A stretch of 64,000 bases of DNA from Fulvimarina sp039652615 (GTDB lineage Bacteria; Pseudomonadota; Alphaproteobacteria; Rhizobiales; Rhizobiaceae). The notes below the pieces were generated by a model. The model made no database searches and had not been told where the DNA came from. It saw only the letters and a program-made list of their open reading frames with translations. The DNA is taken from assembly GCF_039652615.1 (NCBI RefSeq), contig NZ_JBDJAC010000004.1, positions 248,001-312,000 on the forward strand. Direction: 5' to 3'. Positions within the stretch are counted from its first letter, which is position 1. Every line of letters starts with the position of its first letter. Positions 1-8,323 of this stretch are shown here, piece by piece. The position numbers and the translations under genes were made by a program.

Positions 1-2185
1 TCACCTGATACCCAAGGACATCGACAAGTGGACGACTACTGTCGGCCGACAACACGATATGGGCACCATCCATTCCGAGGAAGTGACAGAGATACAGCCT
101 TCCGGCGGTGATTCCGTGTCCGCGCGCCTTCAGATAGGCCTCGCCCTCGAGCGCGAGATTCTGCACCATCTCACGCGAGATCGTCGGATCATAGCGAAGG
201 GCGAGCAGATCGTCGCGTGAAAGCGACCGGGCGAGATCGGGGCGATATGTTCGCATCATCCGCAGCCAGGTGGACTGGATGAACTGTCCAAGGCCGGTGG
301 CCGTCGAGAGGGGGTTCTTGGCGCGGGCATTGCCGGCGCTCTCCACCCGGATGATCTTGTTCACTAGCATGCTGACGGCGCCGCGCTCGTCGCCGACACT
401 GGCGTATTGCGTCGTGGGAGCGCCCGGCGCTGAGCCCGGCGCCAGCGGATCGACCGCCTTGTCCGCGATGTAGAGTTCGAAGTGAAGGTGCGGGCCGGTC
501 GACAGCCCGGTCGTGCCGACATAGCCGATTACGTCACCGGCCTGAACGTGGGTTCCGACCTTTGCCTTTTCACCGAACCGGCTGAGGTGGGCATAGCGTG
601 TCGCCCGGCCGGCCTCATGATCGATCTTGACGAGATTGCCGTAGCCCTTGCCGTCGCCGGCATAGGAAACCGTGCCGTCGAAAGCGGCAAAAACCGGCGT
701 TCCGGTCGGCGCGGCCCAGTCGACGCCCTTGTGAATTCGGACCGTCTCGAGGATCGGATGCTTTCGCGGCCCGAAAGTGGAGGTCATGACACCCTTGACC
801 GGCGTGACCATGCCATTGACATGTGCTCCCACCGTGACGCTGACCTGATCGGTGATCTCGCTCTCCGTCAGGCAGTCGAAATCGCGCTTGTTGGGGGCAC
901 GATAGACGAAGCATTCGATCGTTGCCTCTGCTCGACGGATCGCGGCATAGAGGACCCGCCCGCTGGTGCCGCCGGTGCTGTCGCGCGGCGCATCGCTGTA
1001 GATCAGGACGAAGCGATCCTTGGGCGATGCGAAGCCGCTGAGATCCTCCCCGCGCGCAAGCAACATCATAGCTTCTCCGACGACGCCTGAGGGCACGCCG
1101 TTTCGCATCGCGGTGCTATAGACCGCGTCCAGCAGGCGATATTGTTTCGCCGGACCCTCCTTTTGGGAGAGAGCGAACAGGTCCTTCTGAACCCAAGGGT
1201 CGGCACCCTCGACGAAATTGCCGTCATCGCTTCGGGCGAGCGTGCCGATATAGTCGCGCGCCTTGTAGATCGAGATCTGCCCGACCGACCACCGCGCAGA
1301 CTGCCCGTTGAGGCGAAGGCCACGGACCGCGACGATCATCCCGGCCTCGAGCTCGTTGATCCCGAATAGCTGTTTCGCTGCCTTCTCGGCATGTTCGGCT
1401 TCGCCGTCGTCGAAGCCATCTTCCGACAAGAGGTTTTCGAGGCTTCGCTTCGCGAGCACCGAGACGAACATATCTTGCTGGACCGGTGCGCGCTGGTAGT
1501 CAGGCCGGAGCAAGGCCACGCTCGTCGTATTCTCGATCGTGGTACGCTCGAATTTGGGAAGTGCTTCTTCCCCATTGGAGATGGTTTCGCCCCAGCCTGC
1601 GGTTTCCGCGTCGGCTTCGATATCGAGCGAAATCTCCGAGACGCCCACCGGCATCGGCTCGCTATCAGGTAGATAGGGAAGCGGATCATCGGCGGTCACC
1701 GTTTGCTGGGCCCGAAAGAACGCAAATTCTTCCTGGGTCGATGGCAGATTGGCCATGAAGCGCTCGCTCGAAGACACCATGGTATCGGAAAGAAGATAGA
1801 CCTTTCCTTCCGGGACGAACTTGCCGAGGTCTTCAGGCCGTTCGACCGGGCGCGCCCGAGCCGATGCCTCGCCTCCCTGTTCGAGTGTTATGCGAAGGGG
1901 ATCGCCCATCAGGTCGAGTGCCTTTGGTCTGACGCTTGGCGCAGGCTGCTCGGCATCCGGAAGCGCGATCTCGACAGGCGTCAACTCTTCGTCGAGATCG
2001 GTTTCAGCCTGGGCGATCGGGGGTTGCGAAGGTGTCGGTTCGCCTCCTGCCAGGTAGACGATACCAGCACCGACGACCGCAATGACGCACAGGCCCGCCA
2101 AACAGATGCGAACGATCTGGCGTCGACGGCGATCGCGCCGACGCTTCTGCTTCGTCTCGCGAAAGGAGGGGTCAAGAACGTGCAT
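1..2185 (-). CDS. M23 metallopeptidase with C-terminal lysozyme-like domain (3' end outside window)
   Basis: A peptidoglycan hydrolase anchored to the inner membrane; the reading frame is still open at base 1, so the C-terminus is missing. About 728 residues are visible. A basic N-terminus is followed by one membrane segment (about residues 24-46) and a long periplasmic linker. The LytM/M23 domain lies at about 460-570, with the zinc-site signatures HKGVDW near 484-489 and HLHFELY near 566-572. After it comes a lytic-transglycosylase-like stretch with VESAGNARAKNP and ATGLGQFIQSTW (about 610-640). M23 enzymes cut cross-link peptides and lysozyme-like folds cut glycan strands, so the fusion could cut both; the second activity is inferred. 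The ATG at 2185 is the first start after an in-frame stop at 2219-2221. It lies 123 bp downstream of a caspase-like gene on the same strand and probably belongs to the neighbouring envelope cluster. Confidence 0.85.
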   Translation of the reverse strand, partial: MHVLDPSFRETKQKRRRDRRRRQIVRICLAGLCVIAVVGAGIVYLAGGEPTPSQPPIAQAETDLDEELTPVEIALPDAEQPAPSVRPKALDLMGDPLRITLEQGGEASARARPVERPEDLGKFVPEGKVYLLSDTMVSSSERFMANLPSTQEEFAFFRAQQTVTADDPLPYLPDSEPMPVGVSEISLDIEADAETAGWGETISNGEEALPKFERTTIENTTSVALLRPDYQRAPVQQDMFVSVLAKRSLENLLSEDGFDDGEAEHAEKAAKQLFGINELEAGMIVAVRGLRLNGQSARWSVGQISIYKARDYIGTLARSDDGNFVEGADPWVQKDLFALSQKEGPAKQYRLLDAVYSTAMRNGVPSGVVGEAMMLLARGEDLSGFASPKDRFVLIYSDAPRDSTGGTSGRVLYAAIRRAEATIECFVYRAPNKRDFDCLTESEITDQVSVTVGAHVNGMVTPVKGVMTSTFGPRKHPILETVRIHKGVDWAAPTGTPVFAAFDGTVSYAGDGKGYGNLVKIDHEAGRATRYAHLSRFGEKAKVGTHVQAGDVIGYVGTTGLSTGPHLHFELYIADKAVDPLAPGSAPGAPTTQYASVGDERGAVSMLVNKIIRVESAGNARAKNPLSTATGLGQFIQSTWLRMMRTYRPDLARSLSRDDLLALRYDPTISREMVQNLALEGEAYLKARGHGITAGRLYLCHFLGMDGAHIVLSADSSRPLVDVLGYQV

Positions 2186-2308
2186 GAAGACGACCCGCCG
2201 GTCAGGAGCTTGGCGGGCTTATTGGTTGCAGGTGAGTCCAGCATCCGCTGTCACGAGGGCGCGTGATCCAGCGCTCGTCTTCCTGAAGCGCCAGACGGTA
2301 ACTGCACG

Positions 2309-4456
2309 TCATCGGAAGGCTCCACGCAGCATTCTTCCACGGCTGAAGCCGCTGCTCGAAGACGTTTGACGGCGCGGCGCTGCCTGCCGGACTTTCGGGG
2401 CAGGACGTGTCTGAACGGTACGACGGGCCGGGGCCGCGCGCTTCTTGACCGCCGGCTTCGTGGCGGCCGGCTTCCTTGTCGTCGTCCGTTTCTTTGCGGC
2501 GGGCTTCGGGCTCGCATTCTTCTTCACGCTCGGCGTCGATTTGCGCTGCGTCTTAGCGGCTGGCGTCGGATCGGCCTTCGGCGCGACACGCGTCACCTTG
2601 CATACAACCTCTTCTTCCTGCCGAAGATTGGAGAGAAGTGTCGGATTGGGTCGCGAGTCTTCGGGCTCCATCTTCTTGTTGGCATAATAGCGAAGCAGCG
2701 CCCGAGCGGAATTCGCCCCCCAAAGGTTGTCGACCGTGCTGCGATAACAGCCAAGGCGAGCCAACTCGGCCTGAACCGCACGTGGCAGCTGATCTTCCTC
2801 GACACCGAGAGATTCGGCCGTGATCTCCCCGGAATCATCCTCTCCTGCCGTATCTGGGATTTGGGGGAGGAGAGCTGGGTCTATATCGTTTGGCGTAAGG
2901 GCCGCGACCTGGATTTCACCCTCGCGTTTCGGAAGTTCCTTGCCGACGATGACTTCCGCTGCCAGATTGGCAGGAACGAGACGATCGATCTCGACACCGG
3001 TTTGGGTTTCTTTCGAGCCCGCCAGGTGTTCCACGGCAGCATAAGGCTTGTTCACGTTCTCGGCGGCGCTGATTGCGCCTCGTGTCGCCGATGCTGGTTC
3101 GGCGGACCGCAATTCGATTGTTCGTGTCTGGCTCTTGGGTCGCTCGCTTGCTCCATCCAAGCTTATACGTTCTGGCGCATCGCGCGGCGAGAGGACCGCT
3201 ACATCGTATTCGCGGCTTTCCTCCGTGCTCGCGCCGGGGGCGTTCGGAGACAAGTCCCGAACGACCTCAATGCTGATCTGCGGTATGATCGGCTTTTCGG
3301 CCACCGAACCATTCGCGATGTCTTGCACGTCATCTGCGATAGCTCCATCGGGCGGCTCTTCGGCAGAAGCGGTCTCGATTGCCGTTTCGGACACGGTTGG
3401 GGAGTGAGCATTTGTGCCCGCAGCCTCGGAATTGAGGGTGTCTTCCAAAGGCGACGTGCCGGCGGTGTCCGAAAGCGGCTCTGGCGGCGTGACGACAGAG
3501 ATCTGGATGCTCGGCTGGATCGATGCGATCTCGACGGTCTCTTCTTCATCAGGCGCGAGCGAAATTCCGAACCGCTCCTCGAACTTGGCGCGCAGGTCGG
3601 GCGGCAGGGCAGCCAGCATTTCCCGATCTTCGTCAGTCAGGCCGGATCCGGCTTCGTTCTCTGGAACGAAGTAGAACTGCGAGCGAAGCGAGGACTGATC
3701 CCACGGGGTCTGCTGATAGAGCGTGTTCTCCTGCACATCGTTTCGCACCTGGATCATCAGGTCCGAGATGCTCAGGCCCGGCTCGGTGACGTTGTCGACG
3801 AATGCGCGCGTGAAGGGGCTGTTGTCTCCCGACCCGTCCCGCGTGACATTTCCCGGCTGGGTGGCGAAAGCCACAAAGGTGCCGTTGCCGGTTTCCACCT
3901 GCGAAAGACCTTCGCCGGTTTGTCCGCGCAGGCTCGCGGGAAGCGGATTGTTGCGGCAGGCATCCAGGAAGATGAGCGTCTGGCGACGACGGTCTTCAAG
4001 CTTTGCAATGATTTCGTTGAGGCTCAGCGTCTGGGTCTCGATGCTGTTCTGTTCCGTCAAGACTGCATCGCTCGGTACGAGGTAGTTCACCCCGCCGAAC
4101 TGAAAACCGTGGCCGGCATAGTAGAACAAGGCGGCATCCGCGCCGTCGGCTTTCTGCTTGAATGCATCGATCGTGTTAAGCATGTGCCGCCGATCGGAAT
4201 TCTGCAGCAGCGTCACGTCGAAACCAATCTGCTCCAGGGTTCCGGCGACGGTTTCGGCGTCGCTCGCAGCATTTTCCAGGGAGTAGATCGACTCGTATTC
4301 CGAAATGCCCACGACAAGAGCGACGCGCCGATCATCGTCGGCAAGCGCAGAATCGGGACGTGACAGAACGAGCGCAGCGAGCGCAATTAAAACGAGCAAG
4401 ATGTATCGTTCGATCTTGATCACGAGATCGTCGATCCGATCCAATGGGCGGTCCAA
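2309..4456 (-). CDS. Caspase-like (peptidase C14) protein with a peptidoglycan-binding-like domain and basic tail
   Basis: A 715-residue exported or membrane-tethered cysteine protease of the caspase p20 family. A hydrophobic segment (about 18-32) ends in a signal-like SALADD. The caspase core follows, with catalytic His in YYAGHG (about His116) and catalytic Cys in LDACRNNP (about Cys167). A long acidic low-complexity linker (about 290-550) leads to a cysteine-containing peptidoglycan_binding_1-like stretch (ELARLGCYRSTVDNLWG, about 560-620). The last 95 residues are rich in Lys, Arg, Ala and Pro. The first start in the frame is a TTG at 4456; a GTG 10 codons later would give a cleaner signal peptide, so the start is uncertain. 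Rhizobial proteins of this type usually sit in envelope or type VI-like loci. The substrate is unknown. Confidence 0.85.
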   Translation of the reverse strand: MDRPLDRIDDLVIKIERYILLVLIALAALVLSRPDSALADDDRRVALVVGISEYESIYSLENAASDAETVAGTLEQIGFDVTLLQNSDRRHMLNTIDAFKQKADGADAALFYYAGHGFQFGGVNYLVPSDAVLTEQNSIETQTLSLNEIIAKLEDRRRQTLIFLDACRNNPLPASLRGQTGEGLSQVETGNGTFVAFATQPGNVTRDGSGDNSPFTRAFVDNVTEPGLSISDLMIQVRNDVQENTLYQQTPWDQSSLRSQFYFVPENEAGSGLTDEDREMLAALPPDLRAKFEERFGISLAPDEEETVEIASIQPSIQISVVTPPEPLSDTAGTSPLEDTLNSEAAGTNAHSPTVSETAIETASAEEPPDGAIADDVQDIANGSVAEKPIIPQISIEVVRDLSPNAPGASTEESREYDVAVLSPRDAPERISLDGASERPKSQTRTIELRSAEPASATRGAISAAENVNKPYAAVEHLAGSKETQTGVEIDRLVPANLAAEVIVGKELPKREGEIQVAALTPNDIDPALLPQIPDTAGEDDSGEITAESLGVEEDQLPRAVQAELARLGCYRSTVDNLWGANSARALLRYYANKKMEPEDSRPNPTLLSNLRQEEEVVCKVTRVAPKADPTPAAKTQRKSTPSVKKNASPKPAAKKRTTTRKPAATKPAVKKRAAPARRTVQTRPAPKVRQAAPRRQTSSSSGFSRGRMLRGAFR

Positions 4457-4573
4457 TTCTGCATCGCTGATGCTAAACCCTACGTGAGGTAAAATCCACC
4501 CCTCTCTGGGTTTCTACTTGCCTTATCGGTCGGTATTCGTCCGTTCCGGAGGTATTGCCGCTGTCAGCTGACT

Positions 4574-5089
4574 TTAGCGATTTTGTGGCGTGAGAAAGAG
4601 TGTCCACCGGGCCATGGTTTGAGTGTCGACCTCGATGAAGCCGGCCGTGGAGAATCCGCGCACGAAGCAATCCTCCGTTCCGCGTATCGTAAAGCGCCGT
4701 TGCGCGATGCACATCTGTGTCGATCCATAGGTCACGGGCTGATCGAATACGTCGTTGGCGTAGACATAGATATAGCGGCTCGTCAGTTGCTCTCTGATCA
4801 CAGTCGAGCATTGATTGGCGCCGATCGTCCACCAGCCTTCGGATTGGAAGTCGCTGTCCACCTCGCGGCCGATGGAGACGTTCACGACGTCGAGCGACTG
4901 ATTGCAGACCGCGAACTGCGCTCGGGCCTGATCAATCGCGAGGCCGAGGAACACCAGCAGCGCCAGTGCCTTGCGCCGGTGCGGCCATCTTCGCTTGCCA
5001 GCGATGTCGAACGATCTTCCAGAGTCCATCAAGGCCTTCGTCGTCGGCGCGTGTTGCGGCTCGTTTACCGCTATCTGTTGTATCGACAA
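4574..5089 (-). CDS. DUF1036 family exported protein
   Basis: A protein of 171 residues with an N-terminal signal sequence (hydrophobic ALALLVFLGLAIDQARA, cleavage near residue 56 if the first ATG is used). A later in-frame ATG at residue 21 (MDSGRSFDIAG) is an alternative start. The mature part (FAVCNQSLDVVNVSIGRE, then WWTIGANQC and a run of spaced cysteines) matches the DUF1036 pattern, a small disulfide-containing periplasmic domain of unknown function found mainly in Alphaproteobacteria. It lies divergently, 62 bp from the next plus-strand gene, so the two promoters share a short intergenic region. It is placed with a caspase and ExbBD/TssA genes, suggesting an envelope role (inference). 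Confidence 0.85.
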   Translation of the reverse strand: MSIQQIAVNEPQHAPTTKALMDSGRSFDIAGKRRWPHRRKALALLVFLGLAIDQARAQFAVCNQSLDVVNVSIGREVDSDFQSEGWWTIGANQCSTVIREQLTSRYIYVYANDVFDQPVTYGSTQMCIAQRRFTIRGTEDCFVRGFSTAGFIEVDTQTMARWTLFLTPQNR

Positions 5090-5151
5090 CTTTATTTGCG
5101 GTTACGGTACCAAGCTGATATGTCGATACGTAAACGGCAGGGAGCAGTGCG

Positions 5152-5763
5152 ATGAAAACACTGGTTGTGGCGACTTCCGTAGCGCTCGCGACAATTTCGG
5201 TTACGGTCGCGATTGCTGCTCGCTCGAATGTGACTTTCTCGGCTTCCACCGTCAAGAATGTTGTCGCTGCTGCGGGCGATGCCTCGGCTGATCTCGATGA
5301 TGACGCGGTGAGGTCTTTCTCTGCGGCAGCGCTTGGCGCCAATGACGGCGCAGCCGATCGGTCGGTCGATAGCGTGATCGACGGTCTGAAGCAGACGGCT
5401 ATGGTCGCGCCACATGCAAACCCCTCCGCCAGACACGCTCTCGGAGATCGGCCGGAAGTTCAGGCCCCCTCGCTCGATTCAGCACTGGTGCCGCTTCCAT
5501 CGCGGCGTCCGTCTCAAGCGATCGCTTCAAGAAACACCGCTCCGGCGGTCGGTCTTGGCAGAACTGCTGAAGGGGGTGAACCGGTCCGGCAGGCCGCGGC
5601 GATCCCGGCGAGACCCCGTAACATGACGCAAAGTACTGCAACCCGGCAATCCGTGAAGCGAGCCGAACGCCAGAACGTTGCGTTTATCCGAGGCCGCGAA
5701 CCCGGCTCCTCACAATTCAGGACACGCGTTCGAAGAGCTTTCGTCCTCGGCTCGTTTCGGTAA
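5152..5763 (+). CDS. Hypothetical exported protein, low complexity
   Basis: A 203-residue protein that I do not recognise. Residues 1-23 form a typical signal peptide (MKTLVVATSVALATISVTVA). The rest is rich in Ala, Ser, Arg and Pro, with a basic C-terminus (RVRRAFVLGSFR) and no predicted fold visible. The ATG at 5152 is preceded by a GGGAGCAG-type ribosome binding site. It begins the plus-strand half of the envelope cluster, divergent from the DUF1036 gene. Codon usage resembles its neighbours. Probably a real secreted or periplasmic protein; the function is unknown. Confidence 0.6.
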   Translation: MKTLVVATSVALATISVTVAIAARSNVTFSASTVKNVVAAAGDASADLDDDAVRSFSAAALGANDGAADRSVDSVIDGLKQTAMVAPHANPSARHALGDRPEVQAPSLDSALVPLPSRRPSQAIASRNTAPAVGLGRTAEGGEPVRQAAAIPARPRNMTQSTATRQSVKRAERQNVAFIRGREPGSSQFRTRVRRAFVLGSFR

Positions 5764-5978
5764 GTCCCGGCGGTTTTCGACCTTCCAGTTCACATCTCCT
5801 GCAATGCCGGCTGTATAGCAGGGAGCCGGAGTTTTTGGATGGCCGTCCGTTTTATCGCCGGTCGCACCGGCTCGGCATCTTCAGCCCCTTACGTGGACGG
5901 TTGACCGAATCCGAAGGCCGGGTCAGACTGCCTTATCACGATCGTCGGATCGGCCGATCGATCATGATTGGAGAGGAC

Positions 5979-6464
5979 ATGCAGGACATGATCAGGCGCG
6001 CCGTCACCGGGGCTGTCGTCGCCTTCGGTTTGATTGGGTCGATCCTTGGCATCGCTTGCGCCCAACAAGCCGAGAGCCCTTCATCCAATACCGCTGGTGA
6101 AAACGCCGCGCCCTCGGGTGGGATCGAGCTCGAACTGAACAACGCGACGGACGCGGACGGTGCATGCCGAATTTCCTATCTTGCATCCAATAAGACGCAG
6201 CAGGCCTTCGAACGCATTGCTTACGACTTCGTCGTGTTCGACGAGGAAAGTCGCGTGTCGAGACTGCTGGTTCTCGATTTCGGCCAGCTTCCGGTCGGCA
6301 AGACCAAGGTGGTCCAGTTCGATCTGAGCGACCAGCAATGCAGTGAGATCTCGCGTCTGCTCATCAACGATGTGTCGGAGTGCTCCATCGCGGGAGGAGA
6401 TTCAGCGCTTTGCCTTCAGGGGCTGAAGACGAGCACCCGAACCGACATCGTGTTCGGGCTCTGA
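5979..6464 (+). CDS. Hypothetical periplasmic protein
   Basis: About 161 residues. The N-terminus MQDMIRRAVTGAVVAFGLIG and the following small residues up to CAQQ look like a signal peptide, cleaved after about residue 28. The mature domain carries four cysteines (GACRIS, DQQCSE, SECSIA, ALCLQG), which suggests disulfides, and β-rich strands such as AYDFVVFDEESRV. The start at 5979 follows GGAG at 5970; an ATG at 5988 or an upstream extension is possible. The gene ends 15 bp before the ExbB-like gene and is probably co-transcribed with it. No family is recognised with certainty. A partner or substrate of the Exb-like complex is an inference from position. Confidence 0.65.
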   Translation: MQDMIRRAVTGAVVAFGLIGSILGIACAQQAESPSSNTAGENAAPSGGIELELNNATDADGACRISYLASNKTQQAFERIAYDFVVFDEESRVSRLLVLDFGQLPVGKTKVVQFDLSDQQCSEISRLLINDVSECSIAGGDSALCLQGLKTSTRTDIVFGL

Positions 6465-6479
6465 GGACGGAGACGATAG

Positions 6480-7190
6480 ATGTCGGGCGGGCTCTTCGAT
6501 CAGATCGGGTCGGTTGGCGGGTTGGTCCTGCTCGCTCTGGCAATTCTATCCATCGTCGGCCTGACGATCAGTCTCTTCAAGTACTTTCAGTTCATGCAAC
6601 TGGGTGTGGGCCAGAGCAAGGAGGCGACGCGCATCCTCGAAGCCTATGCTTCGCGTAATCGTGAGGCGACGGGCGCGCTTGCAGGGAGCGCAAAGACCCT
6701 TCGCGGCCATGTGGTCGGTGCGGTGATCGAGGGGCTCAGCTTGCGCTCCCAGAGCGATACTTTTGCCCGGGAGAGAGGATATCAGGCAAGCACGGCGGCG
6801 ATCGAACAGCTCAACAGGCATATGCGCCTTCTCGAGGCTATCGTTCAGTCGGCTCCGATGCTGGGGCTTCTCGGCACGGTCCTCGGCATGATCGACGTCT
6901 TCGAGGGGCTTGCCTCGAGTGGCGGGGCGGTGGACCCGTCCAACCTTGCCGAAGGCATATGGACGGCATTGATGACGACGGCCGCGGGGCTTGTCGTGGC
7001 AATTCCGTTTTATTTCATCACCGTTCTCCTTGAGCAGCGGATCGATCAGGAGCGATCGGCCTATGAGATCCTGATCTCACAAGGACTATGCAGCCGAACA
7101 GGCCGATTTGAGCGGGATATGGCGGCTGACGATCGCTCATCTGCCGCCAAACGCTCGCCCGGGCAGATGCCTGTCATGCCAGGAGCCTAA
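6480..7190 (+). CDS. ExbB/TolQ/MotA-family proton channel protein
   Basis: A 236-residue inner-membrane protein with three hydrophobic segments (about 12-36, 118-140 and 155-180). The conserved ExbB/TolQ core APMLGLLGTVLGMIDVFEGL lies near residue 125-145, with the WTALMTTAAGLVVAIP helix following. In this family, five ExbB subunits surround an ExbD dimer and use the proton gradient to drive a periplasmic partner. Two ExbD-type genes follow, although separated here by 233 bp that contain a rhizobial repeat. The gene context (FHA, TssA, TonB-like) rather than tolB/pal or siderophore receptors argues against a plain Tol or TonB system. The C-terminal 30 residues are Arg/Ser-rich and atypical. 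Confidence 0.88.
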   Translation: MSGGLFDQIGSVGGLVLLALAILSIVGLTISLFKYFQFMQLGVGQSKEATRILEAYASRNREATGALAGSAKTLRGHVVGAVIEGLSLRSQSDTFARERGYQASTAAIEQLNRHMRLLEAIVQSAPMLGLLGTVLGMIDVFEGLASSGGAVDPSNLAEGIWTALMTTAAGLVVAIPFYFITVLLEQRIDQERSAYEILISQGLCSRTGRFERDMAADDRSSAAKRSPGQMPVMPGA

Positions 7191-7191
7191 T

Positions 7192-7294
7192 GCATGATGC
7201 GGAGATGTTGCATGACTTTTCGGATCAAATCATGCGGCAAGACAAAGGCCTAGAGCGGCATTCCGGCTCGTGCCTGATCGTATTTCGCTCTAGC
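7192..7294. repeat. Rhizobiales-type intergenic palindromic repeat
   Basis: Between the exbB-like and first exbD-like genes. It contains CTTTTCGGATCAAATCATGC followed by AAGACAAAGG, then CTAGAGCG (7250-7257) paired with CGCTCTAG (7286-7293). This pattern (a -TTTTCGGAT- tract, an ATCATG core, a short spacer and a CTAGAGCG/CGCTCTAG hairpin) is how I remember a dispersed intergenic element of rhizobia and relatives. The identification rests on memory of that consensus, not on a search. Confidence 0.6.
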
Positions 7295-7423
7295 GACGCG
7301 ATCGAACTCGGTTAAAGGACACGCCACAATTGATGGGCGCGAGATGATCAGCATCGGGAAGTCGGCCGGTATGGGTGGGCTGGATGGTCGCCGAACCAGG
7401 TCCGCCCTGTTGGAGCTGGACGC

Positions 7424-7900
7424 GTGACAGGTCCGGCAAGACGCCTTCCGCAGCGCCGCCGGCTTCGCGGCTTTCTGTTGACGCCCCTGATCGACGTCAT
7501 CTTTCTCCTGCTCGTTTTTTTCATGGTGTGTTCGCAGGTTGCTCCCTATTCCCTTGTTGAACTCGCGAGCAGCGCACAGGCTGGCGGAGCTGCCTCGGCA
7601 GCGCCCACCGAGGCGGAGCCAAGCGAGCGCCCGGATAGCGCGGATGGGACCGAGATCGTGCTCATACTCTCGCGCGGCCATATCAGGGCCGGCGCATCCA
7701 CGATCACGCTCGCACAACTCCCCGAAGCGCTCGCCGTCATGAAGGAGGAAGGCGTGCGCGATGCGCTTCTTCTCACGAACCGGTCGGCGACGGTTCAGGA
7801 TGTCGCGACCGCGCTGGAAGCATTCCGCGCGAGTGGTCTCGATCGTGTGCGCTTCGCCGCGCCGCAGCGCTCCCCAACCTCCGGTACCAGGGGAGGGTAG
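7424..7900 (+). CDS. ExbD/TolR-family protein (first copy)
   Basis: A 158-residue single-pass membrane protein. A short basic cytoplasmic N-terminus is followed by LLTPLIDVIFLLLVFFMVCS (about 18-38), the ExbD/TolR transmembrane helix with its conserved, proton-carrying Asp (in PLIDV). The periplasmic part is about 115 residues. The start is GTG at 7424 with a GGAGCTGGA Shine-Dalgarno region. A short frame of 27 codons starting at 7344 ends across this GTG and may be translationally coupled, but could be chance. It is followed within 6 bp by a second ExbD. Two different ExbD copies suggest a heteromeric stator partner for the ExbB-like channel. Confidence 0.87.
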   Translation: MTGPARRLPQRRRLRGFLLTPLIDVIFLLLVFFMVCSQVAPYSLVELASSAQAGGAASAAPTEAEPSERPDSADGTEIVLILSRGHIRAGASTITLAQLPEALAVMKEEGVRDALLLTNRSATVQDVATALEAFRASGLDRVRFAAPQRSPTSGTRGG

Positions 7901-7906
7901 TCACCC

Positions 7907-8323
7907 ATGAGACAGGCCCCCACCGAACGGCGCCGTCTCGATTTTTCGATGGCGACGATCAACGTCGTCTTCCTGCTGCTGCTGTTCTTCATACTCAGCG
8001 GTACGATCATCGAGCCGATCGAGGCGGAAATCGATCCGGCTGTGACCCGCTCCCTGCCGGTCGAACGTCTGCCGAGGCCCTTGCTCGTTCTTCGGGGCGA
8101 GAACGATATCGTTCTGGAAGGCGAAGCCGTTCAACGGTCCGAACTCGCGGGGGCCCTTTCGCAGATCGAGCGGGATGAGGCATTCGAAAGCGGGCGGATC
8201 TATGTGCTCTCGTCCCGAACCGTGGCCGCCTCTCTTCTTCTTGACATGGCCTCCGAGTTGAGTGGCCGTGGCTTTGCGGTCTCGCTCGTCACCTTGCGTG
8301 ACAACCCCGGAGTGAGCCCATGA
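7907..8323 (+). CDS. ExbD/TolR-family protein (second copy)
   Basis: A 138-residue single-pass inner-membrane protein. The transmembrane helix is at about 12-30 (MATINVVFLLLLFFILSG). It is notable that the position normally held by the essential Asp of ExbD/TolR (as in PLIDV of the neighbouring copy) reads INVVF here, so this copy may lack the proton-carrying residue. The periplasmic region (about 31-138) has the usual length. It begins 6 bp after the first ExbD and overlaps the next gene by 4 bp (ATGA), which implies one operon and coupled translation. A structural, non-proton-carrying partner in an ExbB-ExbD-ExbD' complex is an inference. Confidence 0.82.
   Translation: MRQAPTERRRLDFSMATINVVFLLLLFFILSGTIIEPIEAEIDPAVTRSLPVERLPRPLLVLRGENDIVLEGEAVQRSELAGALSQIERDEAFESGRIYVLSSRTVAASLLLDMASELSGRGFAVSLVTLRDNPGVSP

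Noticed and set aside
2366..4363. 665-residue plus-strand open frame
   Set aside because: Antisense to the caspase-like gene; no motif.
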